Shown: positions 7,072 to 8,284 of the stretch, piece by piece
How positions within the stretch are numbered: position 1 is the stretch's first letter
Layout: each line of letters begins with the position of its first letter
Origin: Mageeibacillus sp. UBA1046
GTDB lineage: Bacteria > Bacillota > Clostridia > Saccharofermentanales > DTU023
Length of the DNA: 8,284 nt
Direction of reading: 5' to 3'
Assembly (NCBI GenBank): GCA_002316595.1
Contig: DCDV01000026.1
Span: forward strand, 1,775-10,058
Notes under the pieces: generated by a model
Databases searched by the model: none
Seen by the model: only the letters and a program-made list of their open reading frames with translations
What the model was told of the DNA's origin: nothing
Made by a program: the position numbers and the translations under genes

Positions 7072-7089
7072 TCGAATGTCAAATCAAGA

Positions 7090-7209
7090 TCAGCAATTAG
7101 TCAATTTAACAATGAAAACAATAGTTTTGGTTGTTGTTTTGGTCGTTGTTTGTGTATTCATACAAATATTTATGCTTCGATTTTGTATGTAATAATTATA
7201 CTCAAACAT
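7090..7209 (-). CDS. Doubtful 39-codon reading frame upstream of the opp promoter
   Basis: ATG at 7207-7209 has AGGAG (7214-7218) four bases upstream, and the frame runs to TGA at 7090-7092. The product is polar with a QTTTKTTTKT stretch (20-29) and a short hydrophobic end (TIVFIVKL). The Thr/Lys repeat comes from an in-frame 12-bp DNA repeat. No family is recognised, composition is much more AT-rich than neighbouring genes, and no promoter fits well. It may be chance. Confidence 0.18.
   Translation of the reverse strand: MFEYNYYIQNRSINICMNTQTTTKTTTKTIVFIVKLTNC
7124..7151. repeat. 12-bp tandem repeat, about 2.3 copies
   Basis: GTTTTGGTTGTT (7124-7135) is followed directly by GTTTTGGTCGTT (7136-7147), one mismatch, then GTTT (7148-7151). 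It lies about 40 bases upstream of the proposed opp -35 box, so it could be an upstream binding site, or simply slippage-generated DNA. Confidence 0.6.
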
Positions 7210-7405
7210 TATTCTCCTAAATTATACTAGGATTGCTTATATAAACTCAAGCATATAATTTTTGAGAGGCGCATAAAGTCCGGTAATTTTTTCTCGTTAA
7301 TTTCCCCAGCGCTTAAGAATCTACAATTAAACGAAGAATTGGAACGGGCGCAGTAGCAGTAAGATAAAAAGAAAATATGTTAGTTTTTTTTAATCAGGAA
7401 AACGT

Positions 7406-7491
7406 CGGCTGCCTTAACCCCCTCGGAAAGAATGCACATTCCTGTGTCACCATTAATATGGCAGCCGTGCTTACCCGACAAAATCCTGTCG
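7406..7491. other. GC-rich inverted-repeat cluster, possible structured RNA or 3' end
   Basis: CGGCTGCC (7406-7413) pairs perfectly with GGCAGCCG (7460-7467). The stem can continue with TTAA/TTAA (7414-7417/7453-7456) past a 3-base bulge. Inside, GCACA/TGTGT (7434-7438/7443-7447, one G-T pair) forms a small hairpin. Just outside, CGACA/TGTCG (7476-7480/7487-7491) forms another. It lies 22 bases past the VOC gene stop on the minus strand, so it may be that gene's 3' structure, with TTTT three bases after the outer stem. It could instead be part of a plus-strand RNA. No known RNA family is recognised. Confidence 0.35.
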
Positions 7492-7512
7492 TGTCGATAA
7501 ACTGATAAATTA

Positions 7513-7869
7513 TTATTCTGTAAATTCAACACAGATGTCATCCGGATCCTTGACATTAAAATGTTTGGGTTTGGGCGAATTATCGATAATCTCTGAAGGA
7601 AAATAGCCAGACTCTAACAGTTGTTGTCTTTTCTCTTCCAGCGGACGATCAGACGTATAACTCATAACCAGTCCTGATGTCTTAACTTTTTCGTATTCTG
7701 CGAATTCAATAAATTCAAGCATTATTGAGTCTCCGGCATGACCCATAAAGACAATTTTGCCTTGCGCCGGATTAAATCTTCTCTTGACTTCCATGCCAAT
7801 AATTTGCTCGTAAAAAGCGATAGTCTTCTCGATATCTCTGACCATGATTGTAATAAAACTTAGCTTCAT
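7513..7869 (-). CDS. VOC-family (glyoxalase/bleomycin-resistance-like) protein
   Basis: The 118-residue protein has one vicinal-oxygen-chelate unit made of two beta-alpha-beta-beta-beta modules. Module 1 begins MKLSFITIMVRDIEKTIAFYEQIIGMEV and includes LEF (51-53). Module 2 ends FNVKDPDDICVEF (104-116), the typical family ending. Family members are small cytosolic dimers with metal-dependent enzyme or drug-binding roles. Glu52 and Glu115 sit at the two acidic metal positions, but the usual first-strand His is Thr7, and the second-module His position appears to be taken by Met69 or Ser70. A glyoxalase I activity is therefore doubtful. I chose ATG at 7867-7869 because GGAGGGG lies six bases before it. 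The ATG 15 bases upstream (7882-7884) overlaps that ribosome site and would add only MEGLF. It appears monocistronic and divergent from the next gene. Confidence 0.88.
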   Translation of the reverse strand: MKLSFITIMVRDIEKTIAFYEQIIGMEVKRRFNPAQGKIVFMGHAGDSIMLEFIEFAEYEKVKTSGLVMSYTSDRPLEEKRQQLLESGYFPSEIIDNSPKPKHFNVKDPDDICVEFTE

Positions 7870-7875
7870 AAATAA

Positions 7876-7882
7876 CCCCTCC
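7876..7882 (-). promoter_or_regulatory. Ribosome binding site that sets the VOC start
   Basis: GGAGGGG on the minus strand lies six bases before the ATG at 7867-7869. The upstream in-frame ATG (7882-7884) shares a base with this site and has no such motif before it, so the downstream start is preferred. Confidence 0.8.
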
Positions 7883-7921
7883 ATTTTTAATTACTATAAT
7901 ATTGGCAGGTGAATTACGCCA

Positions 7922-7938
7922 GCTTTCTACTCGAAAGC
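7922..7938. promoter_or_regulatory. Inverted repeat in the divergent promoter spacer
   Basis: GCTTTC (7922-7927) and GAAAGC (7933-7938) form a perfect 6-bp inverted repeat around TACTC. It lies between the divergent VOC and acyltransferase-like genes and is not followed by T runs on either strand, so an operator is more likely than a terminator. The binding protein is unknown. Confidence 0.35.
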
Positions 7939-7965
7939 ATATTTAACAAATTCCGTACCTTTATA

Positions 7966-7974
7966 TGTCATAAT
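7966..7974 (+). promoter_or_regulatory. Possible extended -10 promoter for the acyltransferase-like gene
   Basis: TGTCATAAT fits the extended -10 pattern TGnTATAAT with one mismatch. A TTAACA (7943-7948) upstream is 20 bases away, too far for a standard -35. Transcription would begin near 7981, leaving about 28 bases before the ATG at 8009 and almost no leader for the ATG at 7982. Confidence 0.35.
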
Positions 7975-8008
7975 CTAGTATATGGAAAAGCTAGCGAGCA
8001 GAAATAAG

Positions 8009-8284
8009 ATGACGCAGGGTCAGGTCAGGGCAAAGTGGATACGTCTCGACAACGCTTCCAAACTCTTCCCTGCCACAGCAAACTATCAAGATACCAAAGT
8101 TTTTCGAGTTGCTGCCGAGCTTAATGAGTCCGTCGATCCCGCGATCCTTCAGCAGGCTTTGGACAATATTATGCCGCGCTTCCCGAGCTTTAATGCAGTA
8201 CTGAGGCGAGGAGTATTCTGGTATTATTTCGAGCAAAGCGAACTGCGCTGCATCGTCCAGCCAGAGACTGATGACCTATACGAG
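8009..8284 (+). CDS. N-terminus of a condensation/alcohol-acetyltransferase-like protein (partial)
   Basis: The frame is open from 7979 to the window end with no stop, giving 92 residues from ATG 8009. WIRLDNASKLFPAT (10-23) and RFPSFNAVLRRGVFWYYFE (57-75) are the conserved N-terminal blocks of a family often annotated as alcohol acetyltransferase or condensation-domain protein in Clostridia. It belongs to the CoA-dependent acyltransferase fold. VDPAILQQALD (42-52) is the intervening helix. The catalytic HHxxxD motif would lie beyond the window, so activity cannot be judged. An in-frame ATG at 7982 would add nine residues. Neither start has a clear ribosome site; 8009 is preferred because 7982 coincides with the predicted transcription start and Met usually lies about ten residues before the Trp. 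A minus-strand open frame over the same bases resembles nothing known. Confidence 0.82.
   Translation, partial: MTQGQVRAKWIRLDNASKLFPATANYQDTKVFRVAAELNESVDPAILQQALDNIMPRFPSFNAVLRRGVFWYYFEQSELRCIVQPETDDLYE

Larger units (their letters stand above)
6885..7512. other. Long AT-rich intergenic region upstream of the opp operon
   Basis: These 628 bases lack a convincing gene. From the opp side they hold the oppB ribosome site, a GC-rich leader hairpin (6917-6935), a hairpin resembling a CRISPR repeat (7004-7017), the candidate opp promoter and palindrome (7037-7082), a 12-bp tandem repeat (7124-7151), several inverted repeats (7159-7166/7182-7189; 7215-7219/7228-7232; 7291-7302/7325-7338) and a GC-rich inverted-repeat cluster (7406-7491). 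Base composition is far more AT-rich than the flanking genes except for the GC-rich hairpins. Confidence 0.7.

Noticed and set aside
7159..7189. 8-bp inverted repeat CATACAAA/TTTGTATG
   Set aside because: The loop is 15 bases, the stem is AT-rich, no T run or gene start follows, and nothing else supports a function.
7215..7250. Minus-strand TTGAGT / TATAAT pair with an inverted repeat TCCTA/TAGGA
   Set aside because: The 18-base spacer is acceptable, but transcription would begin at or inside the AGGAG of the small frame downstream, so it cannot serve that frame as a normal promoter; AT-rich DNA gives many such pairs.
7377..7505. Plus-strand 42-codon frame starting MLVFFNQENVG
   Set aside because: No ribosome site precedes it, it spans an eight-T run and the GC-rich inverted repeats, and its product is unrecognised. 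An open frame this short is easily chance.
7895..7900. Perfect TATAAT on the plus strand upstream of the acyltransferase-like gene
   Set aside because: There is no -35 match at 16-18 bases upstream, and it would start transcription about 100 bases before the gene within the VOC leader; the extended -10 nearer the gene is favoured.
7991..8236. Minus-strand open frame of 81 codons opposite the window's right end
   Set aside because: The plus strand over the same bases encodes conserved acyltransferase-like blocks (LDNASKLFPA, RFPSF, FWYYFE) and stays open to the edge; the minus product resembles nothing known and has no ribosome site.

Overview
The window looks like chromosomal DNA from a low-to-mid GC Gram-positive bacterium, most likely a member of the Clostridia. 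The evidence is a lipobox-type substrate-binding lipoprotein, strong AGGAGG-like ribosome sites, two GTG starts, a U-tailed intrinsic terminator, and an acyltransferase-like protein of a type that I associate with clostridial genomes. No species assignment is possible from the sequence alone.

Layout. Positions 1-89 may hold the last codons of an upstream gene, followed by a strong ribosome site. Positions 90-566 (+) encode a zinc-dependent nucleoside/base deaminase. Its last 38 bases are the first copy of a decaying 40-bp tandem repeat that runs on to about 686. Next comes an inverted-repeat-rich stretch (731-809), then a strong terminator (821-855) that reads the other way and ends the large minus-strand operon.

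Positions 877-6884 (-) form a complete oligopeptide ABC importer operon transcribed oppB-oppC-oppD-oppF-oppA. It has two permeases, two ATPases and a binding lipoprotein. The first four genes are packed with gaps of 12 and 14 bp and one 8-bp overlap. oppA follows after 86 bp that contain a long bulged hairpin, a plausible device for setting oppA mRNA level apart from the rest. OppA captures peptides outside the membrane, OppB/OppC form the channel, and OppD/OppF hydrolyse ATP to drive import.

Positions 6885-7512 are a 628-bp AT-rich intergenic region. It holds a candidate opp promoter with a doubled TTGACA and an operator-like palindrome, a long leader with two GC-rich hairpins (one resembling a single type I-E CRISPR repeat), a 12-bp tandem repeat inside a doubtful 39-codon reading frame, and a GC-rich inverted-repeat cluster near 7406-7491.

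Positions 7513-7869 (-) encode a small VOC-fold (glyoxalase/bleomycin-resistance-like) protein. A short spacer with an inverted repeat separates it from a divergent plus-strand gene starting at 8009 or 7982. That gene runs off the window and encodes the N-terminus of a condensation/alcohol-acetyltransferase-like protein.

Most of the window is ordinary. I see no clear new system. The points most worth checking are the non-coding structures and the repeat at the deaminase 3' end.
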